Counted from the first letter of the stretch, positions 17,515 to 26,986 are shown. The stretch is DNA of 64,000 nt from Neobacillus cucumis (GCF_016908975.1 NZ_JAFBEX010000003.1:186001-250000); one strand, 5' to 3'. Notes: a model not told the origin generated them from the letters alone. Made by a program: numbers and translations.

Positions 17515-19671
17515 TTATTGGCCAGTTTGCTGGCTATTTTGCGTAGTGTTTGTTGAAGTTTGTGTTGTTGGCTGCTCTGTACCAGTTACATCTTCGGTTA
17601 ACTGACGTTTTTTCTTCAAGTCAAAATAGGCATCCAATACTCGGCGCCCAATTAAGTTGTTGATACTTGGACCACTATTACCTGAATAGGCCCAAGGCAC
17701 AACGACAGCAATGGCAACTTCCGGATTGGTTGATGGTGCATAGCTAACAAGACTTAAGTTCCATACTTCTGTACCATGTAATGATTTCACTGAACCATCA
17801 TAAAAGGCCTGAGCCGTTCCGGTCTTTCCAGCAGGGCTGTATGGTGCACTTCTAAAGGTGCTAGTTGCCGTACCATCTCCAACCTGCATAACCATTCGGA
17901 AGCCTTCTTGGACCCGTTTAATCCAAGCATCCTTCATATCGATACGATTTAATACCTTGGGTTCTATTTCTTCAATAATCGGTCCTAGCGTATTGCTGTC
18001 CATTACAGGTTCACGAATTTCTTTGACAATGTGCGGCTGGATACGATTTCCGCCATTAGCAATCGTTGAAACATATTGCGCTAACTGCATCGGTGTATAC
18101 GTATCATACTGACCAATCGCTAAGTCCATCAGTTTACCAGGTGAATTATTCTCGGTTCCTTGAAAACCATTCATTTCATTAGGTAAATCGATTCCTGTCC
18201 GGGTTCCAAGTCCAAATTCGGCAAATGATTGGCGCATGGTATTAAATGTCTTTGCCGTATTCATATTAAGCGTACCATTTGGAACATACTTTCCACCTGC
18301 CATAGCAATTACGGTTTTCCACATATAAACGTTGGATGATACCTGCAATGCTCGTAAATCATTAATAGCACCAAATGTCTTCCATGATTTCTTGATTGGA
18401 GTATTTTTTATCTTTAACGGTTCATCCAATTGAATGGAACCAGGTTTAATCGCCCCTGTTTGATAACCCGTTAAGACCGTTGCACCCTTGACAGCTGAAC
18501 CTACGTTATAAGAGCTTGTAAAAGTACCGCTAGCATAGTCATTCATGACGGTCTTACCATTTTTGTCTTTCCCAATTAGTTTCCCGGCCATCGACAATAT
18601 TTCACCTGTATTAGGATTCATGACAACAACAAAAGCACGATCCATAACACCCGTATTCGGTTTACTTTTAGCTGACCACATTTCTTCCTCGATTATTTTT
18701 TCAACCTGCTGCTGAAGATCCATATCAATGGTTAGAACTAGGTCATCTCCGCGCTTCCCTTCGGAAACAGTTTCAGTGGACAGAACTTTCCCAGATTTGT
18801 CCGTTACGCTTTTCACTTTGGCTTTTTGACCATGGAGTACATCTTCATATTTTAATTCTAAATAACTTTTCCCGACACGGTCATTTCTACTATAACCCTG
18901 CGCAAGATATTTATCTAACTGCTCTTTAGGGATTCCCTGATCAGAGGTAGTAACATCTCCTAAAATAGATTTTAAAGTTGTGCCATAATCATATTTGCGT
19001 TCCCAGTCGGTGGTGGTATCAACACCAGGTAAATTTTCTAAATTTTCACTGACAATTGCATATTCTTCTGGGGTTACATTTTTATTTTTGACAATTTGCG
19101 GAGTTAAAGCAAAGCCACTATTAAATTGCCTATAAATAGCAAGTGTCGTAAGTTCTTCCTTAGAAAAACTATTTAATTCCTGATCCGTAACCCGATCAAG
19201 CTCCAACTGATAGATTTGAGTATCGTCTAATTTTTTTTGATTATATTGAGCCCATTCTTTTTTGGTAATTTTCGCTTTAGCTTCTTTCGGATGTTGGGTA
19301 ATCCAGAAATCCTTCTTGTCACGAATTGGAATTTTTGTGGTATCCATTGTAATAAGCTTGGCAAGTTTTCCCGCTGTGTCAAGCATTTCCTTTTGCGTTA
19401 CATTTTGACTTTTGGTATAAGTAATTGCATTTAGAGGACTATTATCTACAATAGTATTACCGTTACGATCGTACATCTTTCCCCTCGGTACAGGGTTATT
19501 TACAGTGACATCCGCCGTTCGCTGAAGTTCACGTTTAAAATCATCACCGAAGACAATTTGCAGTTCTCCAAGACGTAGAATGAGAATGGAGAAAAGGACA
19601 AATACAACAAAAAACACCATATTTAAACGGAACGGAACATGTGTTTTTTTCATTTTCTTTTTAAGATTCAA
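17515..19671 (-). CDS. pbpA: Class B penicillin-binding protein PBP2a
   Basis: The protein (718 residues from TTG at 19671) is anchored by one membrane helix (about 17-36), followed by a dimerisation region and a transpeptidase domain. Motifs are in order: active-site Ser in NVGSAVKGATV, SxN in QVSSNVYM, and KTGTA in SPAGKTGTAQAF. It crosslinks side-wall peptidoglycan in rod-shaped growth; the B. subtilis ortholog is next to pst as well. The TTG start is uncertain: the AGGAAGTG site is 10 bases upstream of it, and an in-frame ATG lies six codons downstream. A Gln/Thr-rich tail ends the protein. Confidence 0.93.
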   Translation of the reverse strand: MNLKKKMKKTHVPFRLNMVFFVVFVLFSILILRLGELQIVFGDDFKRELQRTADVTVNNPVPRGKMYDRNGNTIVDNSPLNAITYTKSQNVTQKEMLDTAGKLAKLITMDTTKIPIRDKKDFWITQHPKEAKAKITKKEWAQYNQKKLDDTQIYQLELDRVTDQELNSFSKEELTTLAIYRQFNSGFALTPQIVKNKNVTPEEYAIVSENLENLPGVDTTTDWERKYDYGTTLKSILGDVTTSDQGIPKEQLDKYLAQGYSRNDRVGKSYLELKYEDVLHGQKAKVKSVTDKSGKVLSTETVSEGKRGDDLVLTIDMDLQQQVEKIIEEEMWSAKSKPNTGVMDRAFVVVMNPNTGEILSMAGKLIGKDKNGKTVMNDYASGTFTSSYNVGSAVKGATVLTGYQTGAIKPGSIQLDEPLKIKNTPIKKSWKTFGAINDLRALQVSSNVYMWKTVIAMAGGKYVPNGTLNMNTAKTFNTMRQSFAEFGLGTRTGIDLPNEMNGFQGTENNSPGKLMDLAIGQYDTYTPMQLAQYVSTIANGGNRIQPHIVKEIREPVMDSNTLGPIIEEIEPKVLNRIDMKDAWIKRVQEGFRMVMQVGDGTATSTFRSAPYSPAGKTGTAQAFYDGSVKSLHGTEVWNLSLVSYAPSTNPEVAIAVVVPWAYSGNSGPSINNLIGRRVLDAYFDLKKKRQLTEDVTGTEQPTTQTSTNTTQNSQQTGQ

Positions 19672-19832
19672 GGTCCATATACACTTCCTTTACTACACAG
19701 CTAACATAACTTCTCTATTCTATAGGATACTGTTCTATTTTTCTATGAATAACCCTTACCAATTTTGTTAAAATTCTTGGACTAGACGGTGACCTTTTTT
19801 GAGAGGCTTATTTTTAGGGGATTTTGTGAAGC

Positions 19833-19865
19833 AAAAAAAACGATGAGTAACGAACTCACCGTTTT
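19833..19865 (-). terminator. Terminator of the MFS gene yqgE
   Basis: AAACGGTGAGT pairs with ACTCATCGTTT, then eight Ts on the minus strand, at the stop codon of yqgE. Confidence 0.85.
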
Positions 19866-21081
19866 ATGCTGCAGGTAATTGAACTCTCCTCATGAACGGA
19901 TAAATTAATAAATGACCCGCCCCTAAAAAGAATAAAAGAATCGGTATACTATCTTTTTCATTAAACCAGGTAACGGCTGCTAAAAAAGCTAATATCGAGA
20001 CAATTCTGCCTATATTGAGGAATATTTCCCGGACAACGATATATTCAATCCTCATTTCCGCAGCTTTCCAGCCTGACCCAATAACATCATATGTAGTTGA
20101 ACTATACGGAACAAGTAATAAGGGGTAAGCAACTGCAATCATACCTGCGTATAACAATAATTTAACAAAATTCATATCCCAAATAATAAGCAGAACGGCG
20201 ACATATAGAATAATCCCGCCAATTAGTATTGCTATTTTTCGATATTTTTTCTTAATTAATCTTGAGGCAAAATAATAAGCGATAAAAGATATTCCTGAAT
20301 TAATAAGACCAAATGTTCCTAAAGACAATTCACTTCCGGTTGAAAGATAAACAAAGACGGAAATAACAAAAGCAAATGTCCCTTCTCGTAAGCCCTGAAA
20401 GAAATGAGCATTTGTTACGAAGCGCCAATTGTCATTTTGCTTCCTTTCCTCAATAATCCGTTTAAAGCAATAGATGCCGGAAGCAGGTCTTGGTTTTAAG
20501 GAGAAACTTAAAAACACCGCTAGTCCAAATAAAGCCAGTGACAAACCAAAAACAAAAGTATACCCAGTAAATTCCTCAAATCTTGTAATGATAATCCCTG
20601 CTGCAATCGGACCAATCATACCACCAGCGGAAGATAAAATCCCTAAAAACCCATTAAAAAAATCTCTTGTCTCGGGTTCAGTAATTTCAAAGGTTAACAC
20701 GTTATAGGCTAACCAATAAAAGCCATACCCAATTCCCAACAAGCCTCCTAATAAGAGTAAATAAGTGGATGCCTTTGTACCAGTCACAAGTACGGCTAAA
20801 TAAAACATAGCTAAAAAGATAACCCCAATTCGAAGCACAATCACTCGATCAATTTTTTTCGCCCACCGCCCTGCCAAGATGAACGTTATGGGCTGTAGAA
20901 CAACAATAGAGAGGTTGTATAACGCAATATCTGAATACTGTCCTGTTTGTTTCCACAGATAAATATTCACAAACGTATTGGAAAGAGCAACACTTAATGA
21001 GTATAAACCACCTATGATCAGCAAAAGTGATAAATCCTTCGTTAATTCCACGTCACCTAAAATCTTAAATTTTTTTGCCAT
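19864..21081 (-). CDS. yqgE: Major facilitator superfamily transporter (YqgE-like)
   Basis: The 405-residue protein has about twelve hydrophobic segments and MFS loop motifs (AGRWAKKIDRVIVLR after helix 2; FFQGLREGTFAF at the start of the second half). The substrate is unknown. I set the start at 21081 where AAAGGGGAG lies seven bases upstream; the longer frame would include that site. Gene position between pbpA and sodA matches B. subtilis yqgE. Confidence 0.88.
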   Translation of the reverse strand: MAKKFKILGDVELTKDLSLLLIIGGLYSLSVALSNTFVNIYLWKQTGQYSDIALYNLSIVVLQPITFILAGRWAKKIDRVIVLRIGVIFLAMFYLAVLVTGTKASTYLLLLGGLLGIGYGFYWLAYNVLTFEITEPETRDFFNGFLGILSSAGGMIGPIAAGIIITRFEEFTGYTFVFGLSLALFGLAVFLSFSLKPRPASGIYCFKRIIEERKQNDNWRFVTNAHFFQGLREGTFAFVISVFVYLSTGSELSLGTFGLINSGISFIAYYFASRLIKKKYRKIAILIGGIILYVAVLLIIWDMNFVKLLLYAGMIAVAYPLLLVPYSSTTYDVIGSGWKAAEMRIEYIVVREIFLNIGRIVSILAFLAAVTWFNEKDSIPILLFFLGAGHLLIYPFMRRVQLPAA

Positions 21082-21153
21082 AAAAAAACTCCCCTTTTTC
21101 ATAAGGGTAGTCTTTATCAGAAGAAGTGTTCTTATACTCCTTTTTAAATAAAT

Positions 21154-21179
21154 GAAAAAAGACAGCTATTCGCTGTCTT
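21154..21179 (-). terminator. Terminator of sodA
   Basis: GAAGACAGCG pairs with AGCTGTCTTTTTT around a short loop on the minus strand. Confidence 0.85.
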
Positions 21180-21190
21180 CCTTCATTTTA

Positions 21191-21799
21191 TTACTTCGCT
21201 GCGCTATAACGCTTAGAAACTTCATCCCAGTTTACTACGTTCCAGAATGAGCCAATATAATCAGGGCGTTTGTTTTGATATTTTAAATAGTAAGCATGTT
21301 CCCAAACGTCTAAACCAAGGATTGGAGTTTTCCCTTCCATTATTGGAGAATCTTGATTTGGTGTGCTGGAAACTTCTAATTCACCATTATTTACAGATAG
21401 CCAAGCCCAGCCAGAGCCAAAACGAGTAGTTGCTGCTTTAGCAAATTCTTCTTTGAAGCTTTCAAAGCTGCCAAATTTGCTATTAATCGCGTCAGCTAAT
21501 TCACCAGTTGGGGCACCGCCGCCATTTGGAGAAAGGATTTGCCAGAATAATGAGTGGTTAGCATGTCCGCCGCCATTATTACGTACAGCTGTACGTGCAG
21601 CTTCTGGAACCGCATCCAAATTAGCAATAACTTCCTCTACTGATTTAGAAAGTAACTCTTCGTTTCCTGCTAGTGCATTATTTAAATTTGTTACATAAGT
21701 GTTGTGGTGTCGAGTGTGGTGAATATTCATTGTTTCTTTATCAATGTGTGGTTCTAATGCATCTTCTGCATAAGGTAATTTTGGTAATTCAAATGCCAT
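21191..21799 (-). CDS. sodA: Superoxide dismutase [Mn/Fe type]
   Basis: The 202-residue enzyme turns superoxide into hydrogen peroxide and oxygen. Metal ligands are visible: His in [12 protein letters not shown], His in [11 protein letters not shown], Asp and His in [12 protein letters not shown]. The GGG(A/G)HANHS and WEHAYY contexts are typical of the manganese form. The ATG at 21799 has AGGAGG upstream; an earlier in-frame TTG is ignored. Length equals that of B. subtilis SodA. Confidence 0.97.
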   Translation of the reverse strand: MAFELPKLPYAEDALEPHIDKETMNIHHTRHHNTYVTNLNNALAGNEELLSKSVEEVIANLDAVPEAARTAVRNNGGGHANHSLFWQILSPNGGGAPTGELADAINSKFGSFESFKEEFAKAATTRFGSGWAWLSVNNGELEVSSTPNQDSPIMEGKTPILGLDVWEHAYYLKYQNKRPDYIGSFWNVVNWDEVSKRYSAAK

Positions 21800-21889
21800 G
21801 GTCAATTCCTCCTATGTATGTACTAATTTTTTCAGCTTTAGTAATATAACCCTTACGATTTATAAGAATATTTCTAAAGCTTTAGTTTT

Positions 21890-21918
21890 AAGATACCAAA
21901 GATGGTATTTCCTTTCAA
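21890..21918 (-). promoter_or_regulatory. Putative sodA promoter with overlapping palindrome
   Basis: On the minus strand TTGAAA (21918-21913) and TATCTT (21895-21890) are separated by exactly 17 bases. A palindrome, ATACCA-AAGA-TGGTAT (21893-21908), covers the spacer and -10, resembling an operator. Between this and the fnr promoter the divergent gap holds only AT-rich sequence. Confidence 0.5.
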
Positions 21919-22100
21919 ATAAAATGCTTATACCCAACATAAATACAATCCCCTTTCCACCATTTTTTATACAAGGTTTTTATTAAAAAAGTTCTCACCC
22001 TAAGAATTCGAAAAATTGTCATGATTCACCAAACAAGCATCCTGTCAACGATTTTTGTCATAACACCATAACTAAACTTCCAATTTCTGTTAATCCTCTG

Positions 22101-22129
22101 TTGACATGTTGTTAATAAAGGATTTTAAT
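22101..22129 (+). promoter_or_regulatory. SigA-type promoter of the fnr-like gene
   Basis: TTGACA at 22101 and TTTAAT at 22124 are separated by 17 bases, about 30 bases before the start codon. Confidence 0.7.
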
Positions 22130-22159
22130 CAACTTGAAGAGTAAAAAGGGGTGAGAAAA

Positions 22160-22855
22160 ATGCAAACTACAAGCATTTCCATATATAATTTAATGTTACA
22201 ATTTTTCCAAAAAAATGAGCCCGTACAAAAAGTAAAAGCAGGAACTGTACTTTTTCATGAAAAAGATCTGGTTGAATATGTATATTTATTACTTAAAGGA
22301 AGTATCTCCCTTGGCCGAGTTCACCTACGGGGAAAGGATTTTATTTTAAAAGTTTTAAATGAAAGGGAATTAATTGTAGAATATCAGCTTTTTAAAGCTC
22401 ATCCCCACTATCAGTTTTATGCAAAATCCCTAACTGACTGCGAATTGCTTTTTATTAAAAGAGAACAGTTTGAAGAATTTATTCAAACTGATCCTGAAGC
22501 TATGAGTGCATTGGTTGAATGGTTAAGCACTGGATATTTAAAAGCTCAAATGAAATGTCAGGACTTAATCATGAATGGTAAAAAAGGAGGGTTATATTCC
22601 ATCCTCGTCCGCTTATGTCATTCTTACGGTGTACAAACAGGAAACGGGATACTGATTGATTTGCCCTTGACCCATCAAGAACTCGCCAACTTAACCTATG
22701 GTACTAGAGAGGTCATTCAACGTGCTTTAAAGGAACTTCGTCAAAAAGATATTATTCTATACGAAAACCAAAAATTTACGATCAAAAACATGGCATACTT
22801 AAAAAGGGAAGTAGATTGCCAAAACTGTGCATCTGAAATTTGCGGAATCAATTAG
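22160..22855 (+). CDS. fnr: Crp/Fnr-family regulator with C-terminal Fe-S cysteines (Fnr-type)
   Basis: The 231-residue protein has an N-terminal cyclic-nucleotide-like beta domain, a long helix, and a C-terminal winged helix (LTHQELANLTYGTREVIQRA). Its C-terminus has cysteines spaced C-x2-C-x4-C (CQNCASEIC, residues about 220, 223 and 228). That is the arrangement of B. subtilis Fnr, whose 4Fe-4S cluster is held by three C-terminal Cys and one Asp; an Asp at about 135 (KCQDLIMNGKKGG) is the candidate fourth ligand. The ATG at 22160 follows GGGGTGA; the GTG three codons earlier is less likely. It should be an oxygen-sensitive regulator of anaerobic genes. It stands alone beside sodA rather than next to narK. 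Confidence 0.82.
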   Translation: MQTTSISIYNLMLQFFQKNEPVQKVKAGTVLFHEKDLVEYVYLLLKGSISLGRVHLRGKDFILKVLNERELIVEYQLFKAHPHYQFYAKSLTDCELLFIKREQFEEFIQTDPEAMSALVEWLSTGYLKAQMKCQDLIMNGKKGGLYSILVRLCHSYGVQTGNGILIDLPLTHQELANLTYGTREVIQRALKELRQKDIILYENQKFTIKNMAYLKREVDCQNCASEICGIN

Positions 22856-22884
22856 TCACTTGAAAAACCAAGTGGCTTTTTTTA
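22855..22884 (+). terminator. Terminator of the fnr-like gene
   Basis: GTCACTTG pairs with CAAGTGGC around a short A-rich loop, followed by a T run. Confidence 0.82.
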
Positions 22885-22994
22885 AGTTTCTCCGTTCTTG
22901 TATATATTGATAACACAGGCTACAATAGAATGTGTATTAATATACTAGTTTTTACAAGTGCGAGAAATTTGTTTCTCTTTTAAAGGTGGTTTTT

Positions 22995-23762
22995 ATGAAT
23001 ATATTCAAACAATTTTATAAAAGTATTTATTCGCCAAAAGATATCGCTTTATTTCGTTTCCAAGGAATAGGAAAAACCATTTTTTATGTATTTTTCCTAA
23101 CATTCATTTCCATCCTGCCATCTATTTTTTATCTTACTACAGCGTTAAACCAGGGTATAGATGCTGCAAAATCCGTTATCAAAGATGAAGCTCCTGCATT
23201 CTCCATAAAAAACGGCCAACTTACAGCAAAAACAGATGTTCCGGTTACCATAGATAAAGGAAATTTCACCATTATTATTGATCCTACTGGAGCTATGACA
23301 GAAGATGATGTAGCCGATCAAGGGAATGCTTTTGCATTATTAAAGGATAAGTTTGTTTTATCCTCTGCCAGCAAGGTGGATACCTATCCCTACTCCATGC
23401 TCGAAGGACTTCAGATTACCAATACTGACCTGCTCCATTTTGTTAACACCATCGCTGGAATGAAAGGAATTATTGTCCCAATTATTTCATTATTTATATA
23501 TGTATTTTCAAGTGCAGCAAGCTTTATTGAGGTGTCTGTTTTAGCCTTTATCGGTCTTCTTTTAAAAGGGAATCGTAAGCTTCATTACCGGCAATTATGG
23601 AGAATGGCGGCATACAGTGAAACCCTGCCAACCCTTTTCTTTACAATTATGACTGCCATTCAAACATCTGTACCAAATAGTTTTCTCATAAATTGGTTTG
23701 TTGTGATTATTGTCCTCTTTCTCGCTATTAGGGAAGTACCGCAACCTAAAAATACACATTAA
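22995..23762 (+). CDS. yqgB: DUF1189 membrane protein (YqgB-like)
   Basis: The 255-residue protein begins MNIFKQFYKSIYSPKDIALF, the DUF1189 hallmark. It has a membrane segment near residues 27-47, a roughly 100-residue extracytoplasmic part, and three C-terminal hydrophobic segments. The fold resembles Yip1/MalF-type helical bundles; the function is unknown. The start was set at the ATG behind AAGGTGG rather than the in-frame GTG within that site. Position matches B. subtilis yqgB. Confidence 0.83.
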   Translation: MNIFKQFYKSIYSPKDIALFRFQGIGKTIFYVFFLTFISILPSIFYLTTALNQGIDAAKSVIKDEAPAFSIKNGQLTAKTDVPVTIDKGNFTIIIDPTGAMTEDDVADQGNAFALLKDKFVLSSASKVDTYPYSMLEGLQITNTDLLHFVNTIAGMKGIIVPIISLFIYVFSSAASFIEVSVLAFIGLLLKGNRKLHYRQLWRMAAYSETLPTLFFTIMTAIQTSVPNSFLINWFVVIIVLFLAIREVPQPKNTH

Positions 23763-23788
23763 AACGTCCAATGAATGGGCGTTTTTTT
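23761..23788 (+). terminator. Terminator of yqgB
   Basis: AACGTCCA pairs with TGGGCGTT around ATGAA and is followed by seven Ts. Confidence 0.82.
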
Positions 23789-23849
23789 GTTCTAATTTAA
23801 TGTGGACAAGCATACGAATGTACTAACATTCCTACTGGAGGCTTGTCCA

Positions 23850-24191
23850 ATGAAAAAACTAATCGGCTTTCTACTATCAATTTTAGTTATATACGTCATA
23901 TATTACGATTTAACTGTTGGCACCCTTCCCACTTCTCCAGCGCAGAAAGTTGACGCTAAAGTTGAACAGGTCACTCCATCTTCATCGTTAAACTCTACTA
24001 CCATTCCTTCTTTTGATGCAAAAGTTGAACCCGGCGACACCGTTATGTCCATTGTTGAACATAGGATTAATAAATCACTTCCAGTATCGATCACAGAACT
24101 AATTGAGGACTTTCAAACATTAAATGGAGGTAAGTCGCCAGAAAAAATTCAAATTGGGCTTACATATCATTTTCCAGATTACTCAAAATAA
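23850..24191 (+). CDS. yqfZ: LysM-domain protein (YqfZ-like)
   Basis: The 113-residue protein has an N-terminal hydrophobic anchor or signal (about residues 4-20), a Ser/Thr-rich linker, and a C-terminal LysM-type domain (DAKVEPGDTVMSIVEHRINK through GLTYHFPDYSK). B. subtilis yqfZ sits at the same place, upstream of ispG, and is expressed in sporulation. TGGAGG lies eight bases before the ATG; earlier in-frame codons are not used. Confidence 0.82.
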   Translation: MKKLIGFLLSILVIYVIYYDLTVGTLPTSPAQKVDAKVEQVTPSSSLNSTTIPSFDAKVEPGDTVMSIVEHRINKSLPVSITELIEDFQTLNGGKSPEKIQIGLTYHFPDYSK

Positions 24192-24210
24192 AGAGGATAT
24201 AGCGTTAATC

Positions 24211-24240
24211 TTGTCAAAAATAGCTAATGGCTGATAAAAT
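24211..24240 (+). promoter_or_regulatory. Probable SigA-type promoter of ispG
   Basis: TTGTCA and TAAAAT are separated by 18 bases, about 115 bases before the GTG start of ispG. Confidence 0.5.
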
Positions 24241-24352
24241 AAGTTGAACCTCTCATGAGGATTTACAATTATTTCTATTGTGCAGAGATTTTAAACAAAT
24301 AAGATCGAATTTATTAAATTCGAATCCATCTTTAAAGGAGAGCGAATTACAC

Positions 24353-25468
24353 GTGAGTGAAATTATACATCGCACCAAAACCCGTCCTATTAAAGTCGGC
24401 AATCTGACGATAGGCGGAAGCAATGAACTGATCATCCAAAGTATGACAACAACCAAAACCCACGATGTGGAAGCAACCGTGGCTGAAATAAAACGATTAG
24501 AAGAAGCAGGCTGTCAAATTGTCCGGGTAGCATGTCCAGACGAGCGTGCCGCAAATGCGATCTCAGAAATAAAAAAACGAATAAATATTCCCCTTGTGGT
24601 CGACATTCATTTTGATTATAAATTAGCACTTAAGGCCATTGAAGGCGGTGCTGATAAGATACGAATTAATCCAGGAAATATTGGGAAACGGGAAAAGGTT
24701 GAAGCGGTGGTAAAAGCAGCCAAAGAACGTGGAATCCCTATTCGGATTGGGGTAAATGCTGGATCACTTGAAAAGAAAATCCTTGAAAAATACGGTTATC
24801 CAACAGCTGATGGCATGGTAGAAAGTGCCCTCCATCATATTAAAATACTGGAAGATCTAGATTTCCATGATATTATTGTTTCAATGAAGGCCTCAGATGT
24901 TAATCTTGCCATTGAGGCTTATGAAAAAGCGGCGCGTGCTTTCGATTATCCATTGCACTTAGGTATTACAGAATCCGGGACACTTTTCTCTGGAACAGTG
25001 AAAAGTGCGGCTGGCCTAGGAGCCATTATCAGTATGGGAATTGGAAATACACTACGTATTTCTTTAAGTGCAGATCCTGTTGAGGAAGTTAAAGTTGCCC
25101 GTGAACTTTTAAAAGTATTTGGTCTTTCTTCTAATGCGGCAACATTAATCTCTTGTCCAACCTGCGGAAGAATTGAAATCGATCTAATCAGTATAGCTAA
25201 TGAAGTGGAAGAATATATTTCAAAAATTAAAGCTCCTATCAAGGTTTCCGTATTGGGCTGTGCTGTAAATGGTCCGGGTGAAGCTCGTGAAGCGGATATA
25301 GGCATCGCTGGTGCCCGTGGAGAAGGATTGTTGTTTAGAAAAGGTGAAATTGTCCGGAAAGTACCAGAAGCACAAATGGTAGAAGAGTTAAAGAAGGAAA
25401 TCGACCAAGTTGCTGAAGAGTATTTCCGTAAAAAGGCTGAAGAAGAAAAGATGTCCCAAACAAAATAG
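24353..25468 (+). CDS. ispG: 4-hydroxy-3-methylbut-2-en-1-yl diphosphate synthase (IspG/GcpE)
   Basis: The 371-residue Fe-S enzyme converts methylerythritol cyclodiphosphate to HMBPP, the penultimate step of the MEP isoprenoid pathway. The N-terminal TIM-barrel begins [20 protein letters not shown] and includes [15 protein letters not shown]; the C-terminal domain carries the cluster cysteines in [13 protein letters not shown] and [12 protein letters not shown] use the GTG at 24353 because the alignment with the family begins there, though AAAGGAG lies 12 bases upstream. ispH lies 7 kb away in the same window. Confidence 0.95.
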   Translation: MSEIIHRTKTRPIKVGNLTIGGSNELIIQSMTTTKTHDVEATVAEIKRLEEAGCQIVRVACPDERAANAISEIKKRINIPLVVDIHFDYKLALKAIEGGADKIRINPGNIGKREKVEAVVKAAKERGIPIRIGVNAGSLEKKILEKYGYPTADGMVESALHHIKILEDLDFHDIIVSMKASDVNLAIEAYEKAARAFDYPLHLGITESGTLFSGTVKSAAGLGAIISMGIGNTLRISLSADPVEEVKVARELLKVFGLSSNAATLISCPTCGRIEIDLISIANEVEEYISKIKAPIKVSVLGCAVNGPGEAREADIGIAGARGEGLLFRKGEIVRKVPEAQMVEELKKEIDQVAEEYFRKKAEEEKMSQTK

Positions 25469-25475
25469 AACTCAG

Positions 25476-25620
25476 GAAAAGCGCAAGGCGCCTGCTTATC
25501 GGCGACAAGCACAAGACGGGCCAGCCGAAAGGTTGTTTTTTAACCTTTTGGACGGATTGGCTTGTGACCTCGAGCCGATGGCGCCTGAGGCTAGACAATT
25601 CTCAAAGACAAATTTTATAC
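25476..25620 (+). repeat. Dispersed intergenic repeat, family A, copy 2
   Basis: Starts GGAAAAGCGCAAGGCGCC and ends near GACAATTCTCAAAGAC. Outer helix ATCGGC/GCCGAT, central hairpin CCGAAAGGTT/AACCTTTTGG. Nearly identical to copy 4 (37697-37850). Lies at the ispG 3' end in a convergent gap. Confidence 0.88.
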
Positions 25621-25633
25621 TTCTTATTATATG

Positions 25634-25666
25634 AAAAAACCCGGTGTACTCACCGGGTTTTTTTTT
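25634..25666 (-). terminator. Bidirectional terminator between ispG and yqfX
   Basis: AAAAAACCCGGTG pairs with CACCGGGTTTTTTTTT. A-run and T-run flank both sides, so it can serve the two converging genes. Confidence 0.9.
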
Positions 25667-25685
25667 GCTCCCACGCAGATCACTG

Positions 25686-26180
25686 TTAAAAGAACGGAAG
25701 AATGAAGATACCAACCACAATCGATATAGCTCCAATACCAATTGCCCAAGCACCAAGGCCTTCGGCACCTCTTCTTCTTGCTACGAATCCTAACACAATC
25801 CCTGCAGCACCAAATAGTATAGGCATGACGAACAGTGATAAAATGGATAACGCTAAGGCAAGGGTACCCAATCCCGTTCCAGCAGCAGCTCCCGCTTTCT
25901 GTTGCTGCTGGGTATTATCCCGATCTTTGCGCAGTACAACAGGAACTGGTGCAGCGATTTCTGCTGCCGATTCTTCACGATATTGGGAAGACCTTATTGG
26001 AACGGACGCACCAATCTGAGGAGTACTCTCAGATTTCTTTAATGAATAAGAAGTCTTGATTGGTGCGGCAACTTCTGAAGCAGTCTCTTCCCTGAATTCC
26101 GTAGGAGAATTGGGAATATCATGTCCAACAATGGGCCCTCGAAGAGCTTCTTGCACTTTCGTGTCTCTTTCATCTGCCAT
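25686..26180 (-). CDS. yqfX: Membrane protein with C-terminal glycine-rich helices (YqfX-like)
   Basis: The 164-residue protein has a soluble N-terminal half and two hydrophobic segments near the C-terminus (about 101-130 and 143-163), with a short ARRRGAEGLG loop between, as in the DUF4190-like/YqfX proteins. The soluble half contains a tandem motif, FREETASEVAAPIK and YREESAAEIAAPVP, about 36 residues apart. The function is unknown. A GAGGG site is close to the ATG at 26180. Position matches B. subtilis yqfX. Confidence 0.78.
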   Translation of the reverse strand: MADERDTKVQEALRGPIVGHDIPNSPTEFREETASEVAAPIKTSYSLKKSESTPQIGASVPIRSSQYREESAAEIAAPVPVVLRKDRDNTQQQQKAGAAAGTGLGTLALALSILSLFVMPILFGAAGIVLGFVARRRGAEGLGAWAIGIGAISIVVGIFILPFF

Positions 26181-26377
26181 CCTAATCCCTCACTTTCAGT
26201 AATAGGAGCATTTATTATTGTGAACCATGTTTTGATTTTTAATATGTTAATGTTTGTCTTAAATAGTGATTTATTTGAAATTCCGGGAATTTTACTTTTA
26301 AAATAAAATCCTTTATTATTCCAGTCTGTTTGGTAAAATATAAGGGAAACTTAGGATTAACGTAGGAGAAGAATGTG

Positions 26378-26971
26378 ATGAAACGATTTGGGATAGATAT
26401 AGATGGAACTGTGACCTCGCCCGCTTCACTCCTTCCATTTATCAATAAAGCGTTTAATTTAAATATTTTGTATGAAGATGTTAATCAATACGAATTAACA
26501 CCTTTTGTCAATGTAGGAGAGAAAGAATTTGCTGAATGGTTTACGGAAAACGAACCAATGATTTACAAAGGTTCTCCTCCTGCAAATGGGGCGATTCAAG
26601 TATTAAAAAAATGGAATCTTAAACATGCATTATTTTTTATAAGTGCACGTGATCCTCATTTACTAGATGTTACAGAGGAATGGTTTTACCAAAATGGGTT
26701 GACTTTTCACCATATTGAATTAATTGGTTCCCATAATAAAGTGGAAACAGTCAAAAAACATGACATTGATATTTTCTTTGAGGATAAACATGATAATGCC
26801 GTGATGATTCATGAGGAATGCGGCATACCTGTCCTATTATTTGATACCCCTTATAATCAAGACCCTATTCCGAAGGGGGTCATACGTGTGAAAAATTGGA
26901 AGGAAGCCAATAAATGGGTTGAAAATTGGTTAAAAAGATCGGAATTGTCCGCAAAAAAACAGCTTGTGTAA
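26378..26971 (+). CDS. yqfW: HAD-family 5'-nucleotidase-like phosphatase (YqfW)
   Basis: The 197-residue protein has HAD motif I FGIDIDGTVTS with both catalytic Asp, motif II in FFISARDP, and the acidic motif IV in DIDIFFEDKHDNA. This is the NT5C / deoxyribonucleotidase-like group (PF06941), which removes phosphate from (deoxy)nucleotides; the substrate here is not proven. I use the ATG at 26378, with GTG immediately before as the alternative; GGAG is upstream of both. Converges on zur. Confidence 0.85.
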   Translation: MKRFGIDIDGTVTSPASLLPFINKAFNLNILYEDVNQYELTPFVNVGEKEFAEWFTENEPMIYKGSPPANGAIQVLKKWNLKHALFFISARDPHLLDVTEEWFYQNGLTFHHIELIGSHNKVETVKKHDIDIFFEDKHDNAVMIHEECGIPVLLFDTPYNQDPIPKGVIRVKNWKEANKWVENWLKRSELSAKKQLV

Positions 26972-26986
26972 TCACAAGCTGTTTTT
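26953..26986. terminator. Bidirectional terminator between yqfW and zur
   Basis: AAAAAAACAGCTTGTG pairs with CACAAGCTGTTTTT; the yqfW stop and the last zur codons lie in or next to it. Confidence 0.88.
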
